Positions 36,215-45,700 of a DNA stretch of 64,000 nucleotides are shown piece after piece. Both the position numbers and the translations under genes were made by a program. Source of the stretch: Anaerovorax odorimutans DSM 5092 (GTDB lineage: Bacteria > Bacillota > Clostridia > Peptostreptococcales > Anaerovoracaceae). The notes below the pieces were generated by a model. It saw only the letters and a list, made by a program, of their open reading frames with translations, made no database searches and was not told the origin of the DNA. Every line of letters begins with the position of its first letter. Within the stretch, counting starts at the first letter, position 1. The stretch covers positions 248,001-312,000 of the forward strand of contig NZ_AUFC01000001.1 of the NCBI RefSeq assembly GCF_000426305.1. Reading direction: 5' to 3'.

Positions 36215-36964
36215 ATGATAAAGTTGACAGATCGATTGCAAAAGATAGCAGATTTTATTGATAAAGGTGAAACGATGGCAGATATTGGTACTGATCATGG
36301 ATTTTTACCTATATATTTATGGCAAAATAATATTTGCCCGCATGTTATTTTAAGTGATATTAATAAAGGTCCACTGGAAAAGGCAGATAATAATATTAAC
36401 ATATATTGTCCTGACAATAGTTTTGATGTTCGATTAGGAAGTGGTTTAGAAAAATTAGAACTACGAGAGGTTGATGATATAGTAATAGCCGGTATGGGAG
36501 GTCTTCTTATTATAAATATATTATCTTCTGATGTAAATAAGTCTAAGAGTTATAAAAAGTTTATTTTTCAACCGAGAAATGCTCCAGAAAAATTAAAAAA
36601 ATGGCTTTTGGAAAATGGGTTTTATATTCTTGATTCATGTTTAGTGAGAGAAGGAAAATATATTTGGGAAATCTTTTTAGCTGTTCCTGAAAATCAATTA
36701 ATGTATAATAATATTAATAATTTTAAAATAGTTTTAAATAAAGATAAAATTACTGATCCAATTGATTTAGAGATAAGTTCTATTTTGTATGAAAAAAAAG
36801 ATCCATTATTAGTGGATTTTATAAAGAACAAAATTAAAATAGAAGAGAAGATTCTTAATGCAATTTCAAATTCTAAGAATATAAAAAATAAGGATAAGGT
36901 AAATAAAATTAAGGAAAGAATAGTTAAGTTAGAATTTGCATTAAAAAAAGCATATGAAATTTAA
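36215..36964 (+). CDS. trmK: tRNA (adenine(22)-N1)-methyltransferase TrmK
   Basis: 249 residues, SAM-dependent. The N-terminal Rossmann domain has DIGTDHGFLP (motif I), SDINKGPL and the family-specific VIAGMGG and FQPRN motifs. The C-terminal ~90 residues are a helical, Lys-rich coiled coil typical of TrmK. It methylates A22 in tRNA with suitable D-arms. TAGGAG precedes the ATG. The pairing with the nif3-like gene downstream is conserved in Firmicutes. Confidence 0.94.
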   Translation: MIKLTDRLQKIADFIDKGETMADIGTDHGFLPIYLWQNNICPHVILSDINKGPLEKADNNINIYCPDNSFDVRLGSGLEKLELREVDDIVIAGMGGLLIINILSSDVNKSKSYKKFIFQPRNAPEKLKKWLLENGFYILDSCLVREGKYIWEIFLAVPENQLMYNNINNFKIVLNKDKITDPIDLEISSILYEKKDPLLVDFIKNKIKIEEKILNAISNSKNIKNKDKVNKIKERIVKLEFALKKAYEI

Positions 36965-36987
36965 ATATTATACAGAAAGGTAATAAT

Positions 36988-37785
36988 ATGGGTATTAGTT
37001 ATAAAGAATTAATCTCAAATGTGGAAAAAATTGCTCCGAAGGAATTAGAAGAAACATGGGATAACTGTGGAATACAAATTAATGTGGCAAAAGAGGAAAT
37101 AAATAAAATTCTTATTGCCCTGGAAATAACAAAAGAGGTTATAACTGAAGCTAAAGAACTTAATGCAGATTTTATAATAACTCATCATCCGTTAATATTT
37201 AATAGATTAAATATGGTTGACAATAATTCAGTTATTGGAAGTTATGTGATAGAATTAATAAAAGCAGGAATTTCTGTATATTCTGCACATACGACTTTTG
37301 ATTCAGTAGTTGGCGGAAATAATGATTATATGGCAGAACTTATAGGATTACAGAAAGTTAAATTTTTTGAATCAAAAAATCCTGCTGAACATATTATAGG
37401 AAGATTTGGAGAACTTAAAGAAAATGTGACTTTGCAAGAATTATGCAGGCATATATGTAACGTATTAAATATTTCCGATGGTATTAAAGTTGTCGGTGAG
37501 CCTAATAAATTGATTAAACGAATAGGTTTATGCACTGGGGCTGGGGGAGATATTATTACACATGCAATAGAATATAATTGTGACTTGTTTATTACAGGTG
37601 ATGTAAGCTATCATGAAGCTCAGAATGCAAAAGAATCGGGAATATGTATAATTGATGCAGGACATTATGGAACTGAAAAAATATTTGTAGAAAATTTTGC
37701 TAAAAAACTTAAAAATTTAATTGGCACAAATATACAAATATTTTTATCTAAAAAAGATTTAAATCCATTTAGATTTATGTTATAA
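36988..37785 (+). CDS. Nif3-like dinuclear metal center protein
   Basis: 265 residues of the NIF3/YqfO/DUF34 family. Metal-binding motifs are visible: ITHHPLIF near residue 63, SAHTTFDSVVGGNND near 99, and the C-terminal ITGDVSYHEA and DAGHYGTE. This short form lacks the PII-like insert of YqfO. GTP cyclohydrolase activity has been proposed for relatives, but the role is not settled. GAAAGG precedes the ATG. The rnpB promoter lies inside its last codons. Confidence 0.92.
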   Translation: MGISYKELISNVEKIAPKELEETWDNCGIQINVAKEEINKILIALEITKEVITEAKELNADFIITHHPLIFNRLNMVDNNSVIGSYVIELIKAGISVYSAHTTFDSVVGGNNDYMAELIGLQKVKFFESKNPAEHIIGRFGELKENVTLQELCRHICNVLNISDGIKVVGEPNKLIKRIGLCTGAGGDIITHAIEYNCDLFITGDVSYHEAQNAKESGICIIDAGHYGTEKIFVENFAKKLKNLIGTNIQIFLSKKDLNPFRFML

Positions 37786-37786
37786 T
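37778..37786 (+). promoter_or_regulatory. Extended -10 promoter of RNase P RNA
   Basis: TGTTATAAT (37778-37786) is an extended -10 whose TATAAT overlaps the stop codon of the nif3-like gene. The start predicted 7 bases later agrees with the 5' end of rnpB. Confidence 0.6.
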
Positions 37787-37795
37787 TAATACCAA

Positions 37796-38144
37796 ATGAG
37801 TAAGCCAGACAATCGCGGGTATAATATTATACCTGAGGAAAGTCCGGGCTCCATAGGGCATGGGTGCCGGATAACGTCCGGCGAAGGTGACTTTAGGGAA
37901 AGTGCAACAGAAACATACCGCCTAACGACTTTTGTCGTGGTAAGGTTGAAATGGTGAGGTAAGAGCTCACCGGCAGTATGGTAACATGCTGGCCGTGTAA
38001 ACCCCACCTGGAGCAAGGCCAAATAGGGCATGAAAAGCGGCGGCCCGTCGCTGCCCGGTATGGTAGGCCGCATGAGCGTCTGGTAACAGTACGCCTTAGA
38101 TAGATGATTGTCTAATACAGAACCCGGCTTATAGGCTTGCTCAT
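37796..38144 (+). ncRNA. rnpB: RNase P RNA (catalytic subunit)
   Basis: The universal core is plain. GAGGAAAGTCCGGGCTCC is near 37834, ACAGAAACATACCGCC near 37908, GTAAACCCCACCTGGAGC near 37997 and the 3' AGAACCCGGCTTATAGGC near 38120. The ends ATGAGTAAGCC and GGCTTGCTCAT pair to form P1. It cleaves 5' leaders from pre-tRNA with RnpA. It follows the nif3-like gene and has its own promoter and terminator. Confidence 0.97.
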
Positions 38145-38170
38145 AGTTACATAATAACTGAGATTTTTTA
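38145..38170 (+). terminator. rnpB terminator
   Basis: AGTTA and TAACT form a short stem (38145-38159), followed by GAGATTTTTT. The stem is weak but directly follows P1. Confidence 0.55.
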
Positions 38171-38204
38171 TATGTAGAATATAATTCTTACATTAATATA
38201 TAAG

Positions 38205-38234
38205 TTGACACTATGAGAAAAAGAATGATATAAT
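38205..38234 (+). promoter_or_regulatory. Promoter of the MATE leader RNA
   Basis: TTGACA (38205-38210) and TATAAT (38229-38234) with an 18-base spacer: both boxes are perfect. It lies about 250 bases ahead of the MATE gene. Confidence 0.8.
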
Positions 38235-38240
38235 ATCAAT

Positions 38241-38364
38241 AAAATGAGATGTTTTACGACCTAAAGTGTATCTACGTATTTCAAATTGTATACATGTTTA
38301 TATCTTATAGATAAAATTTTATTAAATTGATTTTAATTAATCCCTATTTTTAGGGATTTTTTTA
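38241..38364 (+). ncRNA. Uncharacterised leader or small RNA ahead of the MATE gene
   Basis: A transcript from the strong promoter would meet an intrinsic terminator after ~120 bases: AATCCCTA (38339-38346), a TTTT loop, TAGGGATT (38351-38358) and a T-run. The body contains GTTTTACGACC and TGTATCTACG stretches but I cannot match it to a known riboswitch. It could be an attenuator for the exporter or an independent small RNA. Confidence 0.5.
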
Positions 38365-38415
38365 AATAATAAGAAATACATATAAAATTTTCTTGTTTAA
38401 TAAGGTAAGTGAAAA

Positions 38416-38436
38416 GTGGCTTAAGCCACATTTTTT
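38416..38436 (+). terminator. Second terminator in the MATE leader
   Basis: GTGGC-TTAA-GCCAC followed by ATTTTTT. It lies 52 bases before the MATE start, so two terminators separate the promoter from the gene. Confidence 0.75.
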
Positions 38437-38488
38437 AGTAATAAAAGCTTTCAAGACATAACTATTTAAAGGGAGGAGATTAAAATAT

Positions 38489-39886
38489 ATGGATGAAATT
38501 AACAATGTAAAACTAGAAACAGAAAAAGAAGGTCTGCAATTAAATAAGATGGGTATTATGCCCGTTGGTAAATTACTTTTTACCATGTCGTTACCGGCAA
38601 TGGTTTCAATGATTATACAAGCATTATATAATATAGTAGATAGTATATTTGTTGGTCATATAAATGAAACTGCTTTGGCTGCCGTAACTCTTATTTTCCC
38701 CATACAGCTTCTCTTAATTGCAGTTGGCGTGGGGACAGGAGTAGGATTAAATTCATTAATATCAAGAAGATTAGGTGAACAAAAATATGATGAGGCTAAT
38801 AGTGCAGCAAGCCATGGAATTTTATTAGCCTTTGTAAATTGGATTTTTTTCGCCATATTTGGAATTTTCTTTTCTGAAGTATTTATAAAAGCTTTTTCTG
38901 ACAGTCCGCAAATTATAGATTATGCAATTGATTATTGTAAGGTTGTAACGATCTTTTCATTATTTATTTTTATAGAGTTAAATATTGAAAAAATTTTACA
39001 AGCTACAGGAAATATGATTTCTCCTATGATATCCAATATGGTAGGGGCTATTACAAATATTATATTGGATCCTATTTTAATATTCGGATTGCTTGGTGCT
39101 CCGAAATTAGGAGTTTTAGGTGCAGCGATTGCAACTGTAATTGGTCAGTTTGTGTCAATGGTTATAGGTTTAATGTTATTATTTTTAATAAAAAACGAAG
39201 TTCATGTGAGTTATAAAAATTTTAAAATTTCCTGGGGAACCATAAGTAATATTTATTCTGTAGGTTTGCCTGCTATTATAATGCAAGCTATAGCTTCAGT
39301 AATGATAGGGGGCTTAAATATAATTTTAATTTCATTTTCAGAAGCTGCGGTTGCAGTATTAGGTGCATATTTTAGGCTTCAATCATTTATTTTTATGCCT
39401 GTTTTTGGTCTTATGCAAGGAACCATGCCCATTTTAGGATATAACTTTGGGGCAAGGAATAAGGAAAGATTAATTCATGCATATAAATTGGCGTTAATAA
39501 CATCCTTGATTATTATGTTTATAGGAGTGATTGTATTTCAATTATTTCCAGCTTCCTTACTTAATTTGTTTAATGCTTCTTCAGACATGATTGAAATTGG
39601 AGTAAGAGCTTTAAGAATTATCAGTACTTGTTTTATTTTCGCTGCATTTGGAATTATAACAGCTACTTTATTTCAAGCAACAGGTCATGGACTGCTTAGT
39701 TTGATTGTTTCATTGTTGAGACAACTAATTTTAATTTTACCATTATCATATGCACTATCTTATTTTTATGGTTTGGACTATGTTTGGCTTGGGTTTCCCC
39801 TTGCGGAAATATTCAGTACCATTACAATAGCTATATTTTTAAAGCATATTTATAATAAAGAGATAAAAAATTTAGATTCTGTATAG
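38489..39886 (+). CDS. MATE-family multidrug/Na+ antiporter
   Basis: 465 residues with about twelve membrane helices in two six-helix halves. The N-terminal tail is hydrophilic (~30 residues) before LLFTMSLPAMVSMIIQALYNIVDSIFVG cut at positions ~33-60, a MATE hallmark. FGLMQGTMPILGYNFGARN near 310 is the matching segment in the second half. It probably expels cationic drugs or metabolites in exchange for Na+ or H+. GGGAGGAG precedes the ATG. Expression may depend on read-through of the two leader terminators. Confidence 0.93.
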   Translation: MDEINNVKLETEKEGLQLNKMGIMPVGKLLFTMSLPAMVSMIIQALYNIVDSIFVGHINETALAAVTLIFPIQLLLIAVGVGTGVGLNSLISRRLGEQKYDEANSAASHGILLAFVNWIFFAIFGIFFSEVFIKAFSDSPQIIDYAIDYCKVVTIFSLFIFIELNIEKILQATGNMISPMISNMVGAITNIILDPILIFGLLGAPKLGVLGAAIATVIGQFVSMVIGLMLLFLIKNEVHVSYKNFKISWGTISNIYSVGLPAIIMQAIASVMIGGLNIILISFSEAAVAVLGAYFRLQSFIFMPVFGLMQGTMPILGYNFGARNKERLIHAYKLALITSLIIMFIGVIVFQLFPASLLNLFNASSDMIEIGVRALRIISTCFIFAAFGIITATLFQATGHGLLSLIVSLLRQLILILPLSYALSYFYGLDYVWLGFPLAEIFSTITIAIFLKHIYNKEIKNLDSV

Positions 39887-39917
39887 TGTCTGGAAAGAAA
39901 ATAATTAAATATTACAT

Positions 39918-39956
39918 AAAAGTTCCATTTTTTTTATAAAAATTGGAACTTTTTTA
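39918..39956 (+). terminator. MATE gene terminator
   Basis: AAAAGTTCCA pairs with TGGAACTTTT around an A/T-rich loop, with a T-run after. Confidence 0.85.
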
Positions 39957-40008
39957 TTTCTTATACGTCATAAATATATATTATTAAAAGAAAAGGAGAA
40001 AGAAGGAG

Positions 40009-42036
40009 ATGAAAAGACCAATTAGTATAATCTTAATCATTGCCTTACTTATTATAACAGGTATACCTGTTTATGCAGGCAGTGATGATAGTATAAGCTT
40101 GGAAAAAGCTATTAAAACTGTTAAAAGTATAATTACAATTCCAAGCGATTATACAGAATTTAACTACTCAAAGGATGAATATAATGAGGAAGGAGGTAAG
40201 GAGATAAAGTGGGACTTAACATGGAGTAATAAAGAAAACGATAAAGAAATTTATGTTGTTGTGAGCAATGATGGATATCTTTTAAGATACAGTAAAAATT
40301 TATATAATGATAATAATGATGGCCTTGGGAGTATTACAAAAGAGATGGCAATAAAAACAGCGGAAGAATTTTTATTAAAAGCAAGGCCTGATTTAGCAAA
40401 AAAAATGAAATTAAAAGAAACTAGTGATTCAAATACATCTATTTTTAATTTTGAGTATCAGCTTTATGAAAATAATATTCCTGTTGATTTCATGGAAGCA
40501 ACGGTTGAAATTGATAAGTTCACCGGGGAAGTTATCGATTATTATGGATTAGATTCTACTTTCCCGTCATTTCCTGATAAAGATGGTATTATTGACAAAG
40601 AGACTGCGAAAAAAACTTTTCTTGATAATTCAGGAGTCCAATTAAAATATTATTCCTATTATGATGGAAAAAAAGAATCATTAAAAATATTTCCGGCGTA
40701 TTCTGTATCAAATAAGAATAAAGCGGTAGATGCAAAGACAGGTGAATTTGTAAATATATATTATGGTGATATATACGGCTCAACTTCAATGAAGGAAGCA
40801 TCTATGGATACTGCTGCCGGTAATGAACTGACGAGAGAAGAACTTGAAGCCATAGACAATGTATCTTCCCTCATTTCAAAAGAAAAAGCAGAAAGTTTGT
40901 GTAGAAGTATTGTACCGGGAATTACTTCATCTATGAAAGTAACTAATTCGCATCTTACGAAGAATTATATTGATAAGGAACAATATATTTGGAGAATTGG
41001 ATTTGATAAAGCATTTGCGAAATTAAATGCAAAGTCTGGTAAATTGATTTCTTTCTACATATACAGAGATTATGATAATGATGTAAAGGGCGGCATTTCA
41101 AAAGAAAAAGCACAGAGTATTGCAGAATCATTTGCAAAAAAAATTGATAATGAAAAATTTGAGCAAACTTCTTTAGGTGAAGACTCTCAAATTGTGCCTT
41201 ATGTAAATGAAGAAGATGATTTAAGAGATTATAGTTTTAAATATGAGAGAATTGTTAATGGAATTCCTTTTGCAGATAATTCTATCAATATTACCGTAAA
41301 CAAAGCAGATGGTAAAATTCTTCAATATGATTGTAAATGGTATGATAATGCAGAATTTCCTTCTATAGATAAAGCTATGGTAAAGGATAAAGCTTTTGAT
41401 ACATATGATAAGTATTGTAATTATGATTTAATGTATGTAAAGACAGATAAAGATAAATCTTCTCTTGTATATACTTTTCGTGATTCTGTAAATTACTATA
41501 TTGATCCTGTCACAGGAGAAAAACTTGATTGGAAAGGTGATACTTATAGAGAAAAAGAAATACCTGAGTATACTGATATAAAAGGGCATTGGTGTGAAAA
41601 AAATGTAAACAGCTTGCTTGAAAGTGGTTATTATATTGAAGGGGAACAATTCAACCCAAACAGTAAAATAACTCAGATAAAATTTTTAAGGTATTTATAT
41701 TCGCCTGAACAATCATATTATGATGATGAAGAATTTTATGATATGCTTAAGTCAAGAGATATTATTCTTGAAAATGAAATAGATAAAGATAAAAATATTA
41801 CACGTAATGAAGCTGCAAAATTTGCAGTAAGATATATGGGTCAGGGGAAATCTGCAGAACATCCTGAAATATTTTTAAATCCGTTTAAAGATAAAGTAGA
41901 AAACGAATATAAAGGATATGCAGCAATATGCTATGGATTAGGAATTATGAAGGGGGATAAAAAAGAACGGTTTAATGGTAATAATGTAGTAAGCAATGCG
42001 GAAGCATCTGCAATCATTTATAATTTACTACAGTAA
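40009..42036 (+). CDS. Secreted YcdB/YcdC-type repeat protein with S-layer homology region
   Basis: 675 residues. A signal peptide (MKRPISIILIIALLIITGIP, cleavage near VYA-G) begins the protein. Several PepSY-like/YcdB repeats follow (~30-500), each with an ISKEKAESL- or GISKEKAQSIAE-type helix and a YRDYDND- or DKFTGEVIDYY-type strand. The C-terminal ~170 residues hold degenerate SLH repeats (YTDIKGHWCEKNV, ITRNEAAKFAVRYMG, YAAICYGLGIMKGD). It is probably anchored to the wall by SLH. The catalytic role, if any, is unknown. A downstream terminator is shared with the convergent gene. Confidence 0.83.
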   Translation: MKRPISIILIIALLIITGIPVYAGSDDSISLEKAIKTVKSIITIPSDYTEFNYSKDEYNEEGGKEIKWDLTWSNKENDKEIYVVVSNDGYLLRYSKNLYNDNNDGLGSITKEMAIKTAEEFLLKARPDLAKKMKLKETSDSNTSIFNFEYQLYENNIPVDFMEATVEIDKFTGEVIDYYGLDSTFPSFPDKDGIIDKETAKKTFLDNSGVQLKYYSYYDGKKESLKIFPAYSVSNKNKAVDAKTGEFVNIYYGDIYGSTSMKEASMDTAAGNELTREELEAIDNVSSLISKEKAESLCRSIVPGITSSMKVTNSHLTKNYIDKEQYIWRIGFDKAFAKLNAKSGKLISFYIYRDYDNDVKGGISKEKAQSIAESFAKKIDNEKFEQTSLGEDSQIVPYVNEEDDLRDYSFKYERIVNGIPFADNSINITVNKADGKILQYDCKWYDNAEFPSIDKAMVKDKAFDTYDKYCNYDLMYVKTDKDKSSLVYTFRDSVNYYIDPVTGEKLDWKGDTYREKEIPEYTDIKGHWCEKNVNSLLESGYYIEGEQFNPNSKITQIKFLRYLYSPEQSYYDDEEFYDMLKSRDIILENEIDKDKNITRNEAAKFAVRYMGQGKSAEHPEIFLNPFKDKVENEYKGYAAICYGLGIMKGDKKERFNGNNVVSNAEASAIIYNLLQ

Positions 42037-42048
42037 AGTAAACTAAAT

Positions 42049-42076
42049 AAGCGGTGGATTTTTAGTCCATCGCTTA
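42049..42076. terminator. Terminator between convergent genes
   Basis: TAAGCGGTGGA and TCCATCGCTTA pair around TTTTTAG, with one G-T pair. T-rich flanks exist on the plus strand and A-rich ones upstream, so it may work in both directions. Confidence 0.75.
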
Positions 42077-42649
42077 TTTTATGAAGACTATATTCTTTGA
42101 ACTTAATCTTATATCTTCAGAATCCATTTGTACTAAATCAAAAATTAGGGGATCACATATTAGACGTTTCCAAACCGTATAAGTAGCTTTTATAAATCTT
42201 TCCTCAAGCTTAATATTATCGGTAATTAGAGGACATGAGTATGGTAATTCTACTGTTGAAAGAACAAGTTTAAGCTCATTAGCTTCAGTCAGGTAAGGAG
42301 ACAGAGGGAAAAATCTGCATTGCAGAGGCCTCATTTCTCTAGGACAATGAGGCGGCGTTTTACATCTGACAAAATATATTTTACCAAACCATGACTCAGG
42401 AAAATCATAATCTTCGGCATATTCTATGTTCCATTTCAACCAAGCTTCTTTCATTGTAAATAACTTATCTTCTCCAGGAAGAAGATAAATTCCCATATCA
42501 TAATCCAGACTATCTTCGCCGCTGCCATCTCCTCCACATGAACAGCAAGCAGCACCACAAAGCTTACCACAATCATAATTGAGGGGACTGACCCTATCTA
42601 GTAGTCTGTAAATTGCTTTATATGTATTTTTTCTAATAGAACTTTTCAT
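42074..42649 (-). CDS. Cysteine-rich YkgJ-like (putative metal-binding) protein
   Basis: About 191 residues. The N-terminal CGKLCGAACCSCGG cluster and the later RCKTPPHCPREMRPLQCRFFPL are the arrangement of the zinc/iron-chelating YkgJ (CxxCxxxCC) superfamily. The function is unknown. Another ATG lies 6 codons upstream (42667). A TATAAT on the minus strand at 42664-42659 would place the transcript start only a few bases before the ATG at 42649, so translation may be nearly leaderless; no Shine-Dalgarno is visible for either ATG. Confidence 0.75.
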   Translation of the reverse strand: MKSSIRKNTYKAIYRLLDRVSPLNYDCGKLCGAACCSCGGDGSGEDSLDYDMGIYLLPGEDKLFTMKEAWLKWNIEYAEDYDFPESWFGKIYFVRCKTPPHCPREMRPLQCRFFPLSPYLTEANELKLVLSTVELPYSCPLITDNIKLEERFIKATYTVWKRLICDPLIFDLVQMDSEDIRLSSKNIVFIK

Positions 42650-42768
42650 AATAAAAGTATTATACACTATATTTAGTATATGAATAAGTCTTTAAGTGAA
42701 AAATTTTTTTTTTGATTTTGGAATATTAACATGCTATAATATAATAACTTTATCTGGGAGGATAGTGG

Positions 42769-45700
42769 ATGAATATGATGAAACTAGGAATTGACGTAGG
42801 CTCAACTACTGTTAAAGTTGTCTTATTAGATAACGATAATAATATAGTATTTAATAGATATGAAAGGCATATGTCCAGTATATTTGAAAAAGTTTCCGAG
42901 CTTATGAAGGAACTTTATGAAAATTTTAAGGATATATCTGTTACTGTATCTATTACAGGTTCCGGTGGACTTTCATTATCTACTCTTTTAGGAATCCCCT
43001 TTGAACAAGAAGTTATTGCATGCAGTACAGCCGTAGAAAATTTTATACCAGAAACAGATGTTGCTATTGAACTTGGCGGTGAAGACGCCAAGATTACTTT
43101 TTATGGAGCTACTATAGAGCAAAGAATGAATGGTACTTGTGCTGGAGGTACTGGTGCTTTTATAGATCAAATGTCAGTATTACTAAATACTGATGCAGAA
43201 GGATTAAACGAAAGTGCAAAAAATCATAGTTTAATTTATCCAATAGCCGCAAGGTGTGGTGTTTTTGCTAAAACTGATATTCAACCTTTAATAAATGAAG
43301 GTGCAAAGATTGAAGATTTAGCAGCATCCATATTTCAGGCCGTTGTAAATCAAACTATAAGTGGCTTAGCTTGTGGAAGAACTATACGAGGGAATGTGGC
43401 ATTTCTAGGAGGACCATTATCTTTTCTATCTGAATTAAGAAATCGTTTTATTGTAACATTAGGATTAAAAGATGAGCAGATTATATTTCCTGAAGATTCT
43501 AAATACTATGTAGCAATAGGGGCAGCTATTATTTCTAGTAAAAATGATCCTATTGCTCTTAAAACTATTATAGAAAAAATACAAAATGCAAAACATGAAA
43601 TGTTTTCGGAAACAAAGCACGTTGAACCTTTGTTTAAAGATTATACAGAATATGAAGAATTTAAATCAAGGCATGATAAGAACAGAATTAAACGTCGTGA
43701 ATTAAAAAAAGCAAAGGGAAAAGTATTTTTAGGCATAGATGCAGGATCAACTACTACGAAAGCTGCATTGATTGATGATGAAAAATATTTATTATATTCA
43801 TTTTATAGAAATAACGAAGGAAAGCCTTTGGAAGCAACAATGACAATGCTAAGAGAGGTTTATTCATTGCTGCCTGAGACAGCCTATATTGCAAATGCTG
43901 TTGTTACCGGATATGGAGAAGGCTTAATAAAGGCTGCTTTTAATGTGGATATGGGCGAAATTGAAACCATGGCCCACTATAAGGCCGCGGAAGAGTTTCA
44001 GCCGGGAGTTGAATTTATTTTAGATATTGGCGGTCAAGATATGAAATGTATGAAAATAAAAGATGGCGCAATATATAATATAATGCTGAACGAAGCTTGT
44101 TCTTCAGGATGTGGCTCTTTTGTTGAAACCTATTCAAAGTCAGTTAATATGGATATTGAGTCTTTTTCAAAAGAAGCACTTTTTGCTAAAAAACCTGTAG
44201 ATTTAGGAACTAGATGCACTGTTTTTATGAATTCAAAAGTAAAACAGGCTCAAAAAGAAGGTGCAACTATTGGTGATATTTCAGCAGGTTTATCTTATTC
44301 GATAATAAAAAATGCCTTATATAAAGTAATTAAACTAAGAAATCCAGAAGAAGCGGGAGAAAAAATAGTAGTACAAGGTGGTACTTTTTTAAATGATGCT
44401 ATCCTTAGAAGTATAGAAAAAATAATAGGAAAGAATGTGATACGTCCTGATATTTCAGGAATTATGGGAGCCTATGGTTCTGCAATTATTGCAAAAGAAA
44501 ATTATGTGGAAAATACAGACTCTAATATTATTAAGCTAGAGGATATGAATTGCTTTACAGTAAAAAATACAAATACCAGATGCAAAAGGTGTGAAAATAA
44601 TTGTTTGCTTACAATAAATCAATTTAGTAACGGTGATAAATTTATTACAGGCAATCGATGTGAAAAAGGTGCAGGGAAGGAATCCCAATCAGAGGAAATT
44701 CCAAATTTATATGATTATAAATATAAGAGGGTTTTTGGATATGAGCCACTTGAAGAGATATATGCACCAAGAGGTGTTATTGGAATTCCAAGAGTTTTAA
44801 ATATGCATGAAAATTATCCATTTTGGTTTACCTTTTTTACCAACTTGGGATTTAGAGTAGTATTATCCCCTGTATCATCAAAGTCTATTTATGAGATGGG
44901 TATGGAAACTATTTCATCTGATACTGTATGTTATCCGGCAAAGCTTGTTCATGGCCATGTTAAGTGGTTAGTAGATAATGGGGTAAAATGGATATTTTAT
45001 CCTTGTATTAACTATGAGATTGAAGAAGACAATACAGCGCCAAATCATTATAATTGCCCAATTGTGGCAACTTATCCGGAAGTTATAGCAAAAAATATGG
45101 ATGATGTTTTTGAAGAAAAAGATGTTAAATTCAGCCATCCATTTTTACCGTATGATAATGATGAAAGGCTTTCAAAACAACTTTATGAATTAATGAGAAG
45201 TTTAAATTTTGGATTAAATGAAATTATAAAAGCAGTAAAAGCTGCGAGAAAAGAAGAAAAGAAATTTAAAGATGATATTAAGAAGCAAGGTGCAATAGTT
45301 ATAAAATATATAAATCATCATAATAAAAAAGCCATAGTTTTATCAGGAAGACCTTATCATATAGACCCAGAAATTAATCATGGTATAGATAAGCTTATAA
45401 CCTCTTTTGGTATGCCTGTATTAACTGAGGATTCAATTGCCCATTTTACAAAAATTAATAGACCGCTTAGAGTTTTGGACCAATGGATGTATCATTCAAG
45501 ATTATACAGAGCAGCAGAAGTAGTTGGAAGAAATAAGAATATAGAGATGATACAGCTTAACTCTTTTGGATGCGGACTTGATGCTGTTACCACAGATCAA
45601 GTAGAAGAAATATTAGAGAAAAAAAATAAGCTGTATACCGTATTAAAAATAGATGAAGGATCTAATCTTGGCGCTGCTAAGATTAGAATCAGATCTTTAA

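Noticed and set aside
38241-38364. Purine or preQ1 riboswitch before the MATE gene
   Set aside because: I compared the core motifs I know (TTTCTACC-type and CTAGCTACACC-type) and they are not present.
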